A stretch of DNA of 64,000 nucleotides from Neelides folsomi (lineage: Eukaryota; Arthropoda; Collembola; Neelipleona; Neelidae). The stretch spans positions 62,001 through 126,000 of the forward strand of contig JAQGBZ010000071.1 of assembly GCA_034687125.1 (NCBI GenBank), read 5' to 3'. Below are positions 1 to 13,552 of the stretch, piece after piece. The position numbers and the translations under genes are program-made. The notes under the pieces were generated by a model that saw only the letters and a program-made list of their open reading frames with translations, was not told the origin of the DNA and made no database searches. Numbering within the stretch: the stretch's first letter is position 1; each line of letters starts with the position of its first letter.

Positions 1-80
1 GTTATATCGAGGAGTGAGTTTAACTTCATACCATGTGTTTGCTAAAGAAAAATTGAATCAAGTTAGTTGAAGTAGCTTAC

Positions 81-152
81 CTCCGGTCCCCAACACTTTG
101 AGGAGCTCAAAGTTTGACATGTCGACCCGCCCTTTGTGCCCAGTCAAGTTCA
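81..152 (-). CDS. RPS6KA5: MSK/JIL-1-type protein kinase, second coding exon (start of N-terminal kinase domain)
   Basis: This exon encodes NLTGHKGRVDMSNFELLKV followed by LGTG. The NLTGH and NFELLKVLGTG blocks match the entry to the N-terminal AGC kinase domain of mitogen- and stress-activated kinases (MSK1/2; Drosophila JIL-1), nuclear kinases that phosphorylate histone H3 and CREB. RSK and p70 S6 kinase have a different residue after LG in the glycine loop and lack NLTGH, so MSK is preferred. The acceptor reads TTTTATAG and the donor GTAAGC; the exon is 72 nt and takes 2 nt to finish a Val codon left by the exon at 8655-8790. It ends one base into the next codon, which would continue the glycine loop. 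The catalytic core and the second kinase domain lie outside the window to the left. The family call is firm for such a short piece; the exact paralog is inferred. Confidence 0.85.
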
Positions 153-3100
153 CTATAAAATAAAAAAACAATGAAAATTTATAAGCAAAATTTCAATGTG
201 GGATGTCAGATGTTATTGTAAAGAGTTGGCCATTAAATGAATCCTGTAGGAATAACATGCCCATTTTTCAAAAGTGTGGATCCGGAAGAATGCATAATGT
301 GAGATTAAATGCTCAAACACGGACGTCCATCACATCAATAACATGAGAGATTTCCATTGAACGGAAATCCTAACTACGTGGTGAAAGAAATGGCTGAGAC
401 TCCCTGTGTCAACGGCTTCGTCCGGATGAACGGCCTTGACAGTCATCTTCAGACAATACAATGTTGCTAGCCTATGCATATTCCAACCCATAATACATCC
501 AGGCTTATTGGAAGAGTGAACGGGGGAATGAACAGACTCTAAAGAATCAGCCTACATTGACCTCTAAATGAGGATAATTCATTCGTTTGATATTTCATAT
601 AAACCGGATCCTCATTAGCTTGCCTGGTGCTTACAACGCGGAAACCTCGGAACCTGCTGCTGAAACTCCAACCAAAACTCCATTCTCAAATCCACACACC
701 GAATGAAGAGTTTATGAAGGTATTAAATAGTAATTTTAAACAGCTCCACTTCCTCTTCACTCCTTCACAATAATGCGATCTTCTCTCATCATCTCCTAAT
801 TTTATGGCCGTTTATTTCCATCGTTTACTCTCTTCATGGAAAAAAGTAGGAAAGAGTCTTGCAGTTTGCATGGGATAATTTTCCCTTAACTTTATGAGGA
901 TCATTATTATCTTTTATACTAGGTTCTAACAAAGGACAATTTAAAAGAGCGGATGGGGCAACCATATGAGGAAGAAATCCATTTCATAGCAAATTTCAAA
1001 TTTTGAACACGTTGAGAAAAGATTGTTAAATTTTCGTAGATAATGAAACGGCTTAAAAAATTAATTGGAGATTTAACCTTTTCTTTCCTATTAACTGGAG
1101 CTCAAGATTCAATCTTTGCTGGATCAAATGTGATTTTAATGTTTGAAGCTCATGATTCATTTGAAAATATATTAGAAATTCCTTGTTATGGGTCTTGAAA
1201 GAGATATTTAGTACGAGTACGTCAATTTATTGACTATTTAATTTGAATGCCCTTCAACAGAAATAATAAAATTTTAATTGTTATAAAATGGATTTAGATT
1301 TATTAAAGGAAGTAAAAAATCCTTGCAAAAAATTTAATAAATTCAAACAAGGACGATTTTTATTATTTATTTCATTCTCTCGTGTAGGTGAATGGAGGTC
1401 GCGACTAAATGTCATTTTTTATTAATCATCTGTCTCTCGGCCAAATGTCTTCTTAAAAATTGACTCCAAGAACTGGAGTTTTGATTGCATTGCCCTAAAT
1501 ATTTTCACGATGGAATTCTCCATTTCCCAAACCAAAAGAAAACTAGGTCAACGGGAATGTTCAATATATTCCCCCTCATTAATTATTGGAATGAACAAAT
1601 GTATGGAAATATTCAGTAAACACGTCCCCGTCATTGGTATATGTAGTAATTACTTAAAACAATAAATGGCTATATAGCCATAAAAACGAGTAACGAGATA
1701 GTCATTAGCATGTCGACGATTCAAACATTGATTAAAAAATGGAGCTTAAAAATAAGTAAACTGTCAAGTGTCAGCTTATCTCTTAACGAATGACAAGCAT
1801 AAAGCACAAATAAATTAAATCTCCAATTTTAAATATTTAAATAGTCAATGAGGAAAATGGGATTAAAATGACAAACGTGTTCGAAAAAAAGAGAATTCAA
1901 AGTGGCTAATGAGGAACTTATTGACCGTTTGTGTCGAACGCCTAAAATAATTATTTAATTATGTAGCAGCAAAGTTCGTTTAAATATTAGCGAAAGTCCT
2001 TTCACCCCACGGCACAGAAAAAGTTGTATGAAAGAATAATGTACGTAATTTGCCTCACATTCACATTTCAAAGGCCGAGTAATTATATGAGCTCAAAAAT
2101 AATAGGCACAAAAAGGGCGTGTAATAAAAGAAAAATTGACACCCGTATTTGAAAACAGGTAGACAGTGTTGGAATAGAAAAGGTGTTGAATTTATTATCC
2201 ATTCCTCCTCGACTCCCATTTTGCAAATGAATGGAGGGTTTGAAGTAAGTAATACTAATCGTGGATGGAGCGAGAGGAAAAAAGGGTTCTTTGTGAGGCT
2301 CTAATGTAATCTAGATGGATAATCGACAGTTTCTCTCCTCTACATAAATGAACTTCATCGTGAGTGAATCACGGAGTCGATGAAGCCATAGGGGACTACA
2401 CAATACAAAACATTATAATAATATGAAAATATCTCGATTCTAGGTCATCGTTGTCACTGATCTCATGAATCATGTCGATCTATCGTTTAAAGATTTCTAT
2501 ATTTTACCTTCGAAATTCATACTATTAACCTCAATTCAAAAAAGATTTAAAACTGAACGGCGGTTACAGCCAAATGAGCGAAGCTGTCTAATGAAATACA
2601 AATATGAGTAGGAGCAAATATAATCCGATGACAAAAATACTGAAGAAATTTAAGATGAGGGAGAGTGACCGTATTGTGCTGCATAGGAATGTCAGTGACT
2701 CCAGCGTGTCAATAAGGAGCAAATGGAGCTGTAATAAAATGTGGGTGATTTGACTCGCGAAGGAATTCATTGTCCTCCCTTAAACCCAAGTTTTCGCATC
2801 GAGAGAGCGAGAGGAAGGTGGAGGAAGAAAGAGAGGTGGAAGACCGTTAGATCCACCCTCAACCCCCTCCTCTCTTCCCACAATTATCCTCCTCTCCTCT
2901 TCCACATCTCTCACCATATTATTAAACTGTCCCTCTCTATATTACATTTCCTATTCCCTACTCATAACTGTCCTTTTATATTCTCCTTACTTGAGCAGTT
3001 TGAGTAATATTTAGATGCCTCTGTGTTTCTCTCAAAGGTCTCATGTATCAAAGGACGACACTTATCATCGCCAAGAAAATTTCAAGAGACTCAACCACAC

Positions 3101-6100
3101 ACGCAGAGTGTCATTTACAGTTCACTTTATATACAACACCACATAAAACTTCTTTGTATGAGAGCTGTATGACCCTAAATATCCAGCCATTCACCTATAC
3201 AATGCACCTATAAATTAATTGTAGAAAATAAATCCTTTCCTGTTCAAGTTTACTTTTGCAGGTGTATGTAAATACAGAGTACTTGGTAAGTTAAACAGCA
3301 TGTGTTCTTTATCATCAATTAGGGTACAACAAAAGGGCATAACTCGCCACGTGTGTTATTATAAGATTGTTGCCTTTGGGAGTTTCCAACTACAAAAGAG
3401 TTTAATTTGGGAAAAAGAAATCAAAGTTTTAAAATGCATACAATATTTATCTGGTCATTAAGGAAAAGGTGTGTATATATAAGTTGAGTGGAAATGGGCC
3501 GAAGAAGTACGTGACGCGTGACGGGTGTAAAGAGTCATGAGAGAAGGTGACAGGAAAGGAAAAAGGAAAATAGTAAAGCTAATGGGATAACTTTTCGACT
3601 TTCAGCCCGTGTTTGAAGTGGAAGTTGAAAAGGGAGTTTATTTGAGAATAACTATCCTAAGCCCCTTGGATTCACTGAACATCTCGACATGCTTTAATTC
3701 ACATTCAAAAGAGTATGTTTGAGGACCGAGTTTAAGATCCCTCAATATTCCTTCAAACATTGAAAGGTGATTGAGGTCGTAATAGTCATGGCCCCGACAC
3801 CCATCTATCAATTCGGAGGATCAAGGAGCTGCAATTCAGTAATTGAATGGTTATGATGGATCATGATAGAACCTGCGGATCTCTATTCGTCCATTATTCA
3901 TCTCCCCATTCTTTCCCTCTTCAACAGGAAAACAAATAGAAGTCGCTCAGAGCCTCCACAATGAAATATGAAGAATGAAAGAGTCATGAGCCAGAAAATT
4001 ATGATTTGATTATCCCTCTTTTCCTATGAGGAAAATTTGTAAATAGTAAACCATAAATTGTAAATTGAACAGACAAGGTGTAACCGGTCTCTATAAATTA
4101 AACATGAGCAAATTTTTCACCGAAACCTCGCCTAACTAAATAACTACAAAGCGGCTCGGTTTTCAAAGCGGCTAACGAACGTCTCAAAAACTCATATAAT
4201 AATAAAAATAGCTGAGCCGTTCCGGTCACAAGGGGCACAGAGGCCCTGGAGAGTGAGAGAGGAAATAATGGAAGAGTAATTGAATGTTGAGGGGCAGGAC
4301 TACATCAACAGTGGATTAAGGAGAGATGCCTCGACTCTCAACGGTCTGATGCTTTCGAGGGTCATTGACGCCCCTCAAAGAATGGGGGAGCTTTATACAT
4401 TTTACCCATCGTGCCTCTTTCGACTCCTACATGGTGTGTGTACTTACGTGTCTACACATGGGGAGCGAACAACTGGAAGTGATTGACTCCTCCGAACAAC
4501 TGAACCACTCAAGCCCTTCATCTCCCTACAAATCTGCACCCACCTTTCTCAATATTTCTTTTATAAGAAATATTTAGCAAAATTGGGCCACGTTAGACTA
4601 ATGACTTAAGAAAGTGAGGGAGCTGGTGGATGATGATGGAAAGTTGAATGGGATGAACACACAGCCCACTGTCATTAGAACATCTTTTACATTCTTTCTG
4701 TCACGGACTCGGCTGGCTATTGAATATTTATTGTCCGTCCCTACTAATCTCAGCAACCCAGCATTAATAAATATTCAAAAAGTATGTCAAGTCAACAGCC
4801 CAAATCGACAGAAATGTCTTTGCTCATTTTACGATACCTTTAATTCCCATCCAACTAACTGTACTTCGAATTTATTAAACCTCCCCATTGTGAAGCTTTT
4901 TATTTGCTCAAAAATCCCATTGTGGTTAGTAATGTGCAATTTGAGCCCAAGATTGCACAGAGCGTATATTTTTAATTATCTTCAATCAGTAAATTAATAA
5001 TTGCAATATAAACGCGGCACTCGTGTGCTGTGTACCAATGTGGCCAACTGTTCGAATAGATACATTATAGTATGTACTAATAGCTTCACAATAATATCCA
5101 TGCACCTGTCAATTCATTCAAAGAAAGTTACCAAGTTCATGAAATAAGTTGAAGGTCAATTTTGACAATTTGTATGAGTTTTGAAAAACTAAATCAGTCA
5201 GTCAGAAGTGTTACTCCCTAGTTAATCATTTTGCACCAAGTTCCGTTCTAATTTCTTTCATTGCCAAAATAAAATCATAACTATGTAAAGGGAGGTATCC
5301 GACAATGTAAGGTTAAACAGAAGGTTGGAGATTAATTCCCTTTAATGAGAATATGAGGGGAAAGTTTTGGAGGGAATCAAGACGTCTGCAGTGGAGTTAG
5401 ACGTCTTTTCCCCGTATGTGTTTCACCATGGAGCAAGAATCACGTTATTTTTCTTGGGCAAGGTTATTTAGCCATGTGAGGTCATTCCACTTCTTTGGAC
5501 AGCGAATATCGTCTGCCCACACGAAAGATGAGATTGGAAGTATCGAAAGACAGGCGGTAATTCCACCGCCATGGAATCCACACCCGAGAACCCTCATTGT
5601 TGTCTCTTAGCATTACAGTACATTTCCATGCAGTTTCCCCTGAAATTCTTTTTATCATAACCAGCATTTGGGCAATTAACAGATGGGAAACGTTCGGCAG
5701 AACCTCCTTTTCCAAGTACTGTTGTTCTTTCGCGTTAACGATGTATTAAATATGAGAGTGCAAGAATGTATCATCTTTTACTTCATTATCTCCACTATAT
5801 AAATTAATCTCTTAAGGAGTAAATCTTCCATCGTGAGGTGGAAAGCTACAGAATTCGAACACACGGCCTAAGATTACATTACGGAATCTCTTTATTGTCA
5901 CATGCTCGTTTATGTATGAATTGTGCAACGTTAGCCAAATAAAAGCTATTTGGTTCACATAGCAGAAGCTCATATGCTCCAACTCTTACTCTACATTTTC
6001 AAAGTTGAAGTCGCTCAAGAGTGTTTTTTAATAAGATGCATCAAGGTAAAGGATTACAACACCAAGAATGGAAATACAAAGTAATAAATTATTATATACA

Positions 6101-8654
6101 TAATACATAGGTATCGGATAAACAGCTACATAGTAAACAATTTCCAAAGACTTCCAGTAATAACAAGTTGTCAATACAAATTTATTCACTCCAAATAACA
6201 ATTGTCTTTATGCTGTAAATAAATTAACTTCAAGTCATCAATAAATAATTAACCAATAATTCTTTTCCTCATGCAGCCAATAAAAATGAGCCATTCAATA
6301 ACTGTACTTGAAATAAACAAAAATATTAATTACACAATATTTGGACGACCAGTTTGTCCCACAGGATAAATAAAAAGGGTATGTATAAGCATAGGCCCTC
6401 TCATAGAAATAACAGAATATAACTCTTTACATAATGTTTCTACGCGATTAAAGATATAGAAGCTAGAGATTAAAAGAAAAGGAATTTGTGTGTGTGGTAT
6501 GTGTATGTGTTGGAGGCTTCGTGCGTGAGTCAACTATATTGGGAAATGGGTCCCTTTTCATGATAAATATGATCGGGTTACGTCAGTCTTAATTCCTTCG
6601 AGACGCATTTAAAGAGCTTTGGAGCCGATTAAAAGGTCCAACAGTGAATTTCCTTCAAGGAACGAGATAAAACAAGCGAGTGTCTCCGGCGAGTCCGATG
6701 ACTCTCCCTTCTGTCTTCCAGCAACCCTTTCCGATGAGAGATAGGAAGGGAGCATTAACAGAGTTATGTGCTATTATGACTGTCTTGAGCATAAGCACGG
6801 AACTCGGAAGTGGATGAACGAGTCAAGAGTGCGGGAGAGGACAATGACAAGGTAACCACAGAAAAGACGGAATTTACAGATTCATGGAGAGAGTGAGAGC
6901 TGGAGAGACTGTGAGTGAGCCAAGTGAACGGGATCCAACGGCCAGGTCAATGTCTCTGCCAGGCAGCCAACTGACTCCCTTACTCTTCACCTAATTGATA
7001 AGCAGGTAGGAGATATTCGAAATCCCTATCATGCACATACACCACCACCAACACATCCATCAATCCATCCACTATTCCACAAAACGAGCCTGGCCATGAC
7101 GAAACCTGGGCTGGATCCAAACTAACATTAAGTATGTATTACTTCTTTCAGGGCTGAGCCGCATATATAATACTTCTATCCACGTTTTCCCATTTCCTAA
7201 AAAGCATTCAATATTTCTTCTCTCAGCTTTTCTACCAAAAAGAAATTTTGTGAACCTGCCATATGCCTCCAAACTCACTCACATTATTGTCCAATACAAT
7301 CTCAATAATTCCTCGACAAATGTGTTTTTTCCCTCTCTCTCCAATCGTCTGTACACTTATTGATTTCCAGCTAAAGGAACTTAACCTCCTCACCCAACAT
7401 TAAAACGCGGCAGCAAATGAACAATCAAAGTTGGAAAATGCCTTTAATATTTCCTGTTATTCCCAATTTCATAAACACAAATAATATAAAAATTTAACAT
7501 TAACCACAAATGAAGTAATGTGTAGGATGTGAATGTGTGTACGTAATATTATGTTTGTCTGTGTACCAAATGGAAATTGAAATGTCATCAGACAGTAATG
7601 TCTCTTATGTATGTATGTGTACAATGCTGAAGGGAAAAGTGTGGAAATGTTCCTATTTGTTCCATGTGAGCAAAGGAGTGAGAGGAAAAATCAAATAAAA
7701 ATATTACCACTGCCTGTATGTTTAAGTGAAAAGTACGGTAAATGTCTTTACATATTTTATTTATGCATAAAACAATTGACGCACTCATATTTGCTCAGAT
7801 AATAAAAAAAATGATGGAAAAACATTGGAAATACACGTGATCCTTGTAATTTGCCAAATATGGACCAGTCGCTTAATGCCTCAGGTCACAAGGAACCTTT
7901 ATATAAATCCCTTCAAAAGCCTCCATTCCCACTGCTGAATCACGATAATGAGAATGTAAAGTGACGAGTGTAAATGAATCAGAGAGTCAAAGGGCGTTGA
8001 TCGACAGAGAGATAAAGATAGCTGAGATGAAGCTTCCCCTTATCATTCCCCAATACTCCATTCGTGACACAATCGTACTTTTAACACACAAATAAGGCGG
8101 AAAAGAGAAAACAGAGAATAAACATGGCCATAACATATCCACCAACGAGGGCCATTTATCATTACAAATTCCGAATTCCATTTAACGCTTGTTCGCATCC
8201 AAATGAGGATCAATGGCATCTCCCCTTCCTCACTCGTTATTTCAGGTGCAACCGTCGTAATGCTCAAATCTTTACAACTCCATTTGCATAATATTATCCC
8301 TATCCCTTTCTATCTCTTCATTTGTTCTAATGAGCCAAATGGTCCTAGATATAAAAAAACTGGGAATTTAAGGGCTCTAGGGGTTAATGTTTCCCTCATT
8401 GCACTTTCTTAACCCTTCCAAACATGTCAGGGAATGAATCTTGCGAGCAAGATCTCTTCATCACTGAAGAGAAGGACGTAAAAGTTTAACCTACTTCCTC
8501 CATCCCTCCTGGCGACTTCCTCAAAAACTCTTTTGAACGTAACTGTAAACTGCCGAGTCGAGTAATTCCTCTTAAAGCCATGTTCGCTCTAACCAACTTC
8601 TCCTCATCTGGTGCAAATGAAAGGAAGATGAAGGGAAATGATCAAGTGTTTTAC
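153..8654. other. Long first intron of the MSK-like kinase (about 8.5 kb)
   Basis: No exon could be supported on either strand here. The only long open stretches (for example 4614-4997 plus, 127 codons from a GTG) show no family resemblance and no credible splice sites. The sequence has the same mixed-purine/pyrimidine texture as the introns of the receptor gene at 32-61 kb. Short simple stretches include a TG-rich patch near 6488-6510. Confidence 0.6.
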
Positions 8655-8790
8655 CTTTTCTCCGGGGGAGAGACCCGGGGTTTAATATTTCCTCGTGGAT
8701 GATCTCGAGGTCGTCATCCTCTCCCATTTCATCCCCTTCGAAGTACCCGCTCTCATGGTCCGATTGGACTCCCATTTTGATTTTACTCAT
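8655..8790 (-). CDS. RPS6KA5: MSK/JIL-1-type kinase, first coding exon (acidic N-terminus)
   Basis: The exon begins MSKIKMGVQSDHESGYFEGD, continues through an acidic stretch (GEDDDLEIIHEE) and ends PGSLPRRK plus one base before donor GTAAAA. That base plus TG of the exon at 81-152 makes a Val codon, so the reading frame is kept and the joined protein reads ...LPRRK-V-NLTGHKG.... A disordered N-terminus of this length before the first kinase domain fits MSK proteins. The ATG at 8790 has G at -3. The frame stays open for about 80 nt upstream without another ATG, so either this is the start or an upstream 5' exon is spliced in; a GTGAGT just upstream could be an untranslated-exon donor. Linkage to exon 81-152 rests on phase agreement and strand; RNA evidence is not available here. 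Confidence 0.7.
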
Positions 8791-11700
8791 TACCCGGCTC
8801 CGTGGGATCCCACTCTCACTGAGTACATAAGTAAATAACGGCAATGACCCACTCACAGAGCCGAAGAACAATTAATCCCTTTAAGAGTCCCACGAGTCCT
8901 CAGGAATGAGGTCAATTGCAATTTGGGAAAAACTCAACTCCGTTACTGTAAAGTTCACCACAGAGTGTCCACACTCACTCACGAGTCCTTTCAAATATCA
9001 CCTTTTATAATTGACTTAAAAAAGTTTTTATTATAAAATGTGGAAAAAAGTCTTTTTTATCCTGCCTCGAAGAACGACCGAGACGAGATGGGAAAGGTGT
9101 AAGTGATGAGTTGAGTTCTCGTCATAGCTTATAACTTTGACTTTACAGTTAGCTTCGTATCAAAAATTGGCTCATCAAGAGCTATTTACCAACAATACAC
9201 AGAGTTCAAAAAAGTTTAATCGTCTTTCCAGGACTTTTGGGTAATTTGGTTGCTAGATAAAGACTGTCCGATGGGATTTAGCAGAGTGATGTAAAAATAC
9301 AATTATTGGGAAATACAGGTGGAAGTTGGAAAGTTAGCACATGTGATTTAACTTGGAGGAACGAACGTGAGGTCTTGGTTCTCCAACTGACTGCAGCTGT
9401 CTGAACGGTGAAAGCCGTGTTGGAGGAGGAGAGGTACCAAAGGGAAACCCCAAGTTCTCCAATGCGCAGGGATTTCTCTCCTCCTCTTGTGCAACCAAAT
9501 AACATATGAAATGAGATAGGTCCAAATACTGAGAATACATAGGAAAATACCTTGGCCACCATCACTCGCAGTAAAGAACCAGGCGTAAATACAAACAGGC
9601 TTATCATATTCAATTAATCCCAAATCAATGCTTTACACAATTCCCTTATAACCCTTTTTTCAACATTAGTTTCTCATTAGCTGGGCTGATTGAGTAAAAC
9701 AAAAGGAAGGGGAAAGATATAAAAAAGGTTTAATAGGGGGATGAGAGAGACAACTTAGTCTCCTAGTTTTATTCAGCTTTTAATCGGCTAGTTAGCCCAA
9801 TGAAGATCCCTAACTAGCTTAGCAAATCCACTATCTAAAGTTTTTATTGTTAGATCAGCTTTTTCACAAATAAAAACCAATTTCGCAAGGTTCAAATGCC
9901 AAATCGTCATTTTTATATGCACTCCTTCAGAGAAATATTGGCAATGATAGCAAATCTCCTGATAATTTATACTTTAAATAAATAACAAGTTTAAGATACA
10001 CAACCAATTTAAAAAATTCAAGTCATAATCATAATATAATATTTGCTAGCTTTATCTCTTCAATAAGCAAAAAGTTCATTGATACTTTCGTTATAAACTT
10101 TCAAAAACAACATTTAGAACATTGATACCAAACTAAAAATACAGATATTTAAATAATATAAAGAACTACTAAAAAAAGTTAGTACAAAGTTTAAAATGTC
10201 GAGAAATTAAATCAACAGTAAAAACGATCGATGATTCCACATTCACAATCCAACTCATACTTACTTTTAGTATTTACTTTATGTAATGAAATAGCTCGTG
10301 TACTTATACAATATCTTCAACTTTGAATTAAATAAAAACGAGAGTCAAAGATAATCAATAAAGAGAAGTTAGTCTGGGGTAAAAGCATGTAAATACCATA
10401 AAGTCATACAAATTCCCAGGAATAAATAAATCCCTCCACAAATCCACAATCAAGCTTCGGGGGAGTTCAAGGAAGAGATGTCGCATTGAAACAAAACTTT
10501 CCCTTTCTCTCCATCCAATTCGCGGAAAGATTCGTCCATGATGTGTGAAATATCTTTTTGCCCATCGAGCCCATTAGGGCCATGAGGGCCCATTTTAATG
10601 TACAGGGGGGAACAGAAGGAATTTAGAGCAGACCAATTACAATGTGGAGCAACTGCAGTCCGCGTCTATGGGGAAATTTTATATGTACGTGTGGCTCTAA
10701 TGGAATTAATTTTACCAAAGAGTTTCTGTATAAAAGAAGTAAAGCCTCCTTACCTGCCCCTTCCCTCTCTACGCATGAGGAGGTTGAGCCGCCCAAGGAA
10801 CCCACCTTGCCTAACCCTAACGTGACCTACATGATTGTGATGATATGGACCTTTGGACTTGACTACCTAACTTATAGTAATAGCCAATTTACCTATAAGT
10901 TTACAAAGTCACACAAAGTCCAAAGAGTCATTCCCATATTAGCGTGTTTCTCCTTCGTCAGGAATGGAGGAAAAGAGACAACAGCCGAATTCCATTCCTA
11001 GCCGTTCTCAATGTCTCCTAATTAATCGTCGCTCCCAGTGGACGGGAAGAATTGGGTTTTAGACCCAGTTTAATTAAAAGGGATTTTGGAAGGAAAATAC
11101 AATAAACTTCCTACTCCACTTTATCTCACACTCCTCACATTCTTCAAAGAGATTTATGATGCATATTGCAAAATCACACGAGTGAAATTTCTCTTTTTGA
11201 TCCTCAAATTTCTGCTCGTAAATATATGCTAAGAAAAGAGACGTTGAATTGTTTGAAGCCTTCAGGAAAATTGGAACTCTATTAAAACCATGAAGAGAGA
11301 AATTGAGAAACCACTTACACAAATGATTCTAAATGATGTCTAAATTGCTATCAAGAATTTTCCTCTCTCAAATCCACCCATCTACTCTCCTCGTACCAAC
11401 ATTAGCTTTTAGGTAATAGACTAATTTTAGTCACAATTGTGCGTTGATGCCCATTTTAATGTAGGGTTTGAATAAAAGGTAAAAACGCTCTTAGTGTATA
11501 AACCTACTAATTTTCTATCGGGAATTCTTGGAAAGTTTTTTATAAATTCATATCTGCATTCTACATCTAAACATTTAATAGTCATATAAGGAAATATGAA
11601 CGCTAGCAATCAAATAAATATATAGAACCAGCGCTAATTGCATTTAGGTAGCTACTAATTATTCTTCAAATGTGTATATAAATACTTATTGTAATTAGTA

Positions 11701-13552
11701 TGAAAATAATGAAAAATTATGAACTCATTAACGTTGACGAATTTTGAAAGTAAAGTTACAGTCAAATGTAAACTTTGAAACTTTGAACTCATATTAATGT
11801 TTAGAAGAAAGAAAGCGATTATCACTGTCCTTCAATAATACGTATTATTAGATACAAAACTCCAAATTAATCTTTTCCTCCTCAACTCATCATTTTGAAA
11901 TAATCGAAACAATAGAATTATCTTAGAATAATTGCAATAATACAACAATTACTCAAGTTCTGTACATAATCTATATTAAATAACAATAAGATTGCGTAGT
12001 AAAATTACTCAAAAACTCATTGAACATTAACAATAAGTCAAACTGAATAAGTAAAAAATGATATAATATTTTTATAATATTTGAAGATATTAAATATAAT
12101 AAATTGCGCTATAAAACAAGGGAGTTAAATGGCAAGGTGCGGGTTTTCCCAAATTAGGCCAAAGCCACTGCATACACAATATTCGGAAATCTGGAAAGGG
12201 GATTTCCCCGGACATGTGACCTACTTCTCCCCTTGTTCCTACTTGGCCTTTCTCCATTTGTTTATAGAAGGAAATGTCCTTTCGGAAGAGCGACGCAGGA
12301 GACACGAGCTCCAATACTCCTCTTGCTTTAATCTACTCTAACCGCCCGTGTACAAACCAAGTCGACATTCCTAACATTCACCTTAACACATCAGCTCACG
12401 TGAGACACGTTGTCAATGGTGTGTGTCCCTTCATGAGCCAACAGCTCATTCGCTCCGATCCACCTCCCCATTGTCATCCGACTCAAGTCGGAAGTGAGAA
12501 AGGGTGGGCCTAACAATAAGACTTACAGAGCTTTGACAACTCCCGACACTCGCCATCTCCTTCCTGCTCTCAAGAACCTTAGCCTAGTTACATTTATGCA
12601 TATTATGCTCCTCAAAGTAGGAACATTAGAAGCAAATGGTCCATTTACCTTCTCTCACTTTCCTTCATCAACCGAGAGGGAGATGAGGAAAGAGGCTTAA
12701 ACCTGCCTTGCATGAGATCATTCTGATTAACAAATTCAACTAACCCAAGGACCTTATACTACATTTGCACTATTAGGTATGGGCTTACCCTTTAAGAAAT
12801 GTAAAGATCTCGATTTAACCAGAAATCCCTATAAACCTTTCTTCACTTTTACTTAATCATTGGTGATCCTTGGAGTGTTTTTATATTGATGAAAATTACT
12901 AGCTTAGTATTATTTTGTACATTGTACAATATTATGCAATGTACATACTATGTACACATACAATATGTATGTAAGTGTACATACATTATGTATTTTAGTA
13001 TAGAGTATTTTATAATGCGCCTTTATTGTATGTATTATACATAAAATAAGAATTGAAATATTAATTTTTACATGCACAAGCGGATCAGAATGCATTTTGA
13101 GAGTTTTCTTGTTGTGCAACGATTTAAATGATAGGAATAACTTATTTTCTTTTATATAATGCAATGATTCCATGAAATTACTTGCTCAATTTCAGCTCTT
13201 TATTTACACTTTATTATATGGAACTGTCAAGTCATTTTGTCATTTTATTAAAAACCTCATTTACGTACATTACATAAAGAATAAATTGTATAATACAAAT
13301 AAGTATTATGCTATAATTTAAAAGAGCAGTTCAAAGCGAACACTACATAAAGATTATTATCATGTTGCTCATTACGTAAGTACATACAAGATGAATTGTA
13401 GATGAATATTTTACAAGATGAATATTTTACATAAAACTACACGAATCCTCAAAGTAAAAATAACAGGGAACTCTAATAGCCATGTTTGATAATAAAGTTA
13501 AAAACCTTTCATAAACTCAATTTACAAAAAGGATGAAGAAAATAACAGGGGT
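8791..13552. other. Region between the kinase 5' end and the unrecognised gene; probably promoter and 5' UTR of the kinase
   Basis: I see no supported gene except one weak candidate at 10457-10600. The stretch 9660-12100 is AT-rich and featureless. An AT/GT-rich patch at about 12915-12990 consists of degenerate gtacat/atgtac units that pair with each other. A small direct repeat (gatgaatattttacaa-type, two copies) lies near 13400-13430. A possible polyadenylation signal for the minus-strand gene (AATAAA on minus) is at 13199-13204. Confidence 0.4.
10457..10600 (-). CDS. Small open frame of 47 codons, doubtful
   Basis: An ATG-initiated minus-strand frame starts MGPHGPNGLDGQKDISHIMD, contains ESFRELDGEKGKVLFQC and stops after SSLNSPEA. 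The residue composition (mixed charged and hydrophobic, little low complexity) looks more protein-like than most random frames here. It lies between the first kinase exon and the end of the unrecognised gene, on the same strand as both. No convincing acceptor precedes it and no family is recognised. It could be a small gene, an alternative terminal exon, or chance. Confidence 0.2.

Noticed and set aside
4614..4997. 127-codon plus-strand frame in the kinase intron
   Set aside because: It opens with GTG, has no family resemblance and no splice or promoter support; random open frames of this size are expected in 64 kb.
5850..5865. gaattcgaac as a tRNA B box
   Set aside because: No A box, acceptor stem or cloverleaf could be built around it.
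9278..9623. Overlapping minus-strand frames of 68-111 codons
   Set aside because: Three frames are open at once in the same place, typical of chance in locally stop-poor DNA, and none has protein-like conservation signatures.
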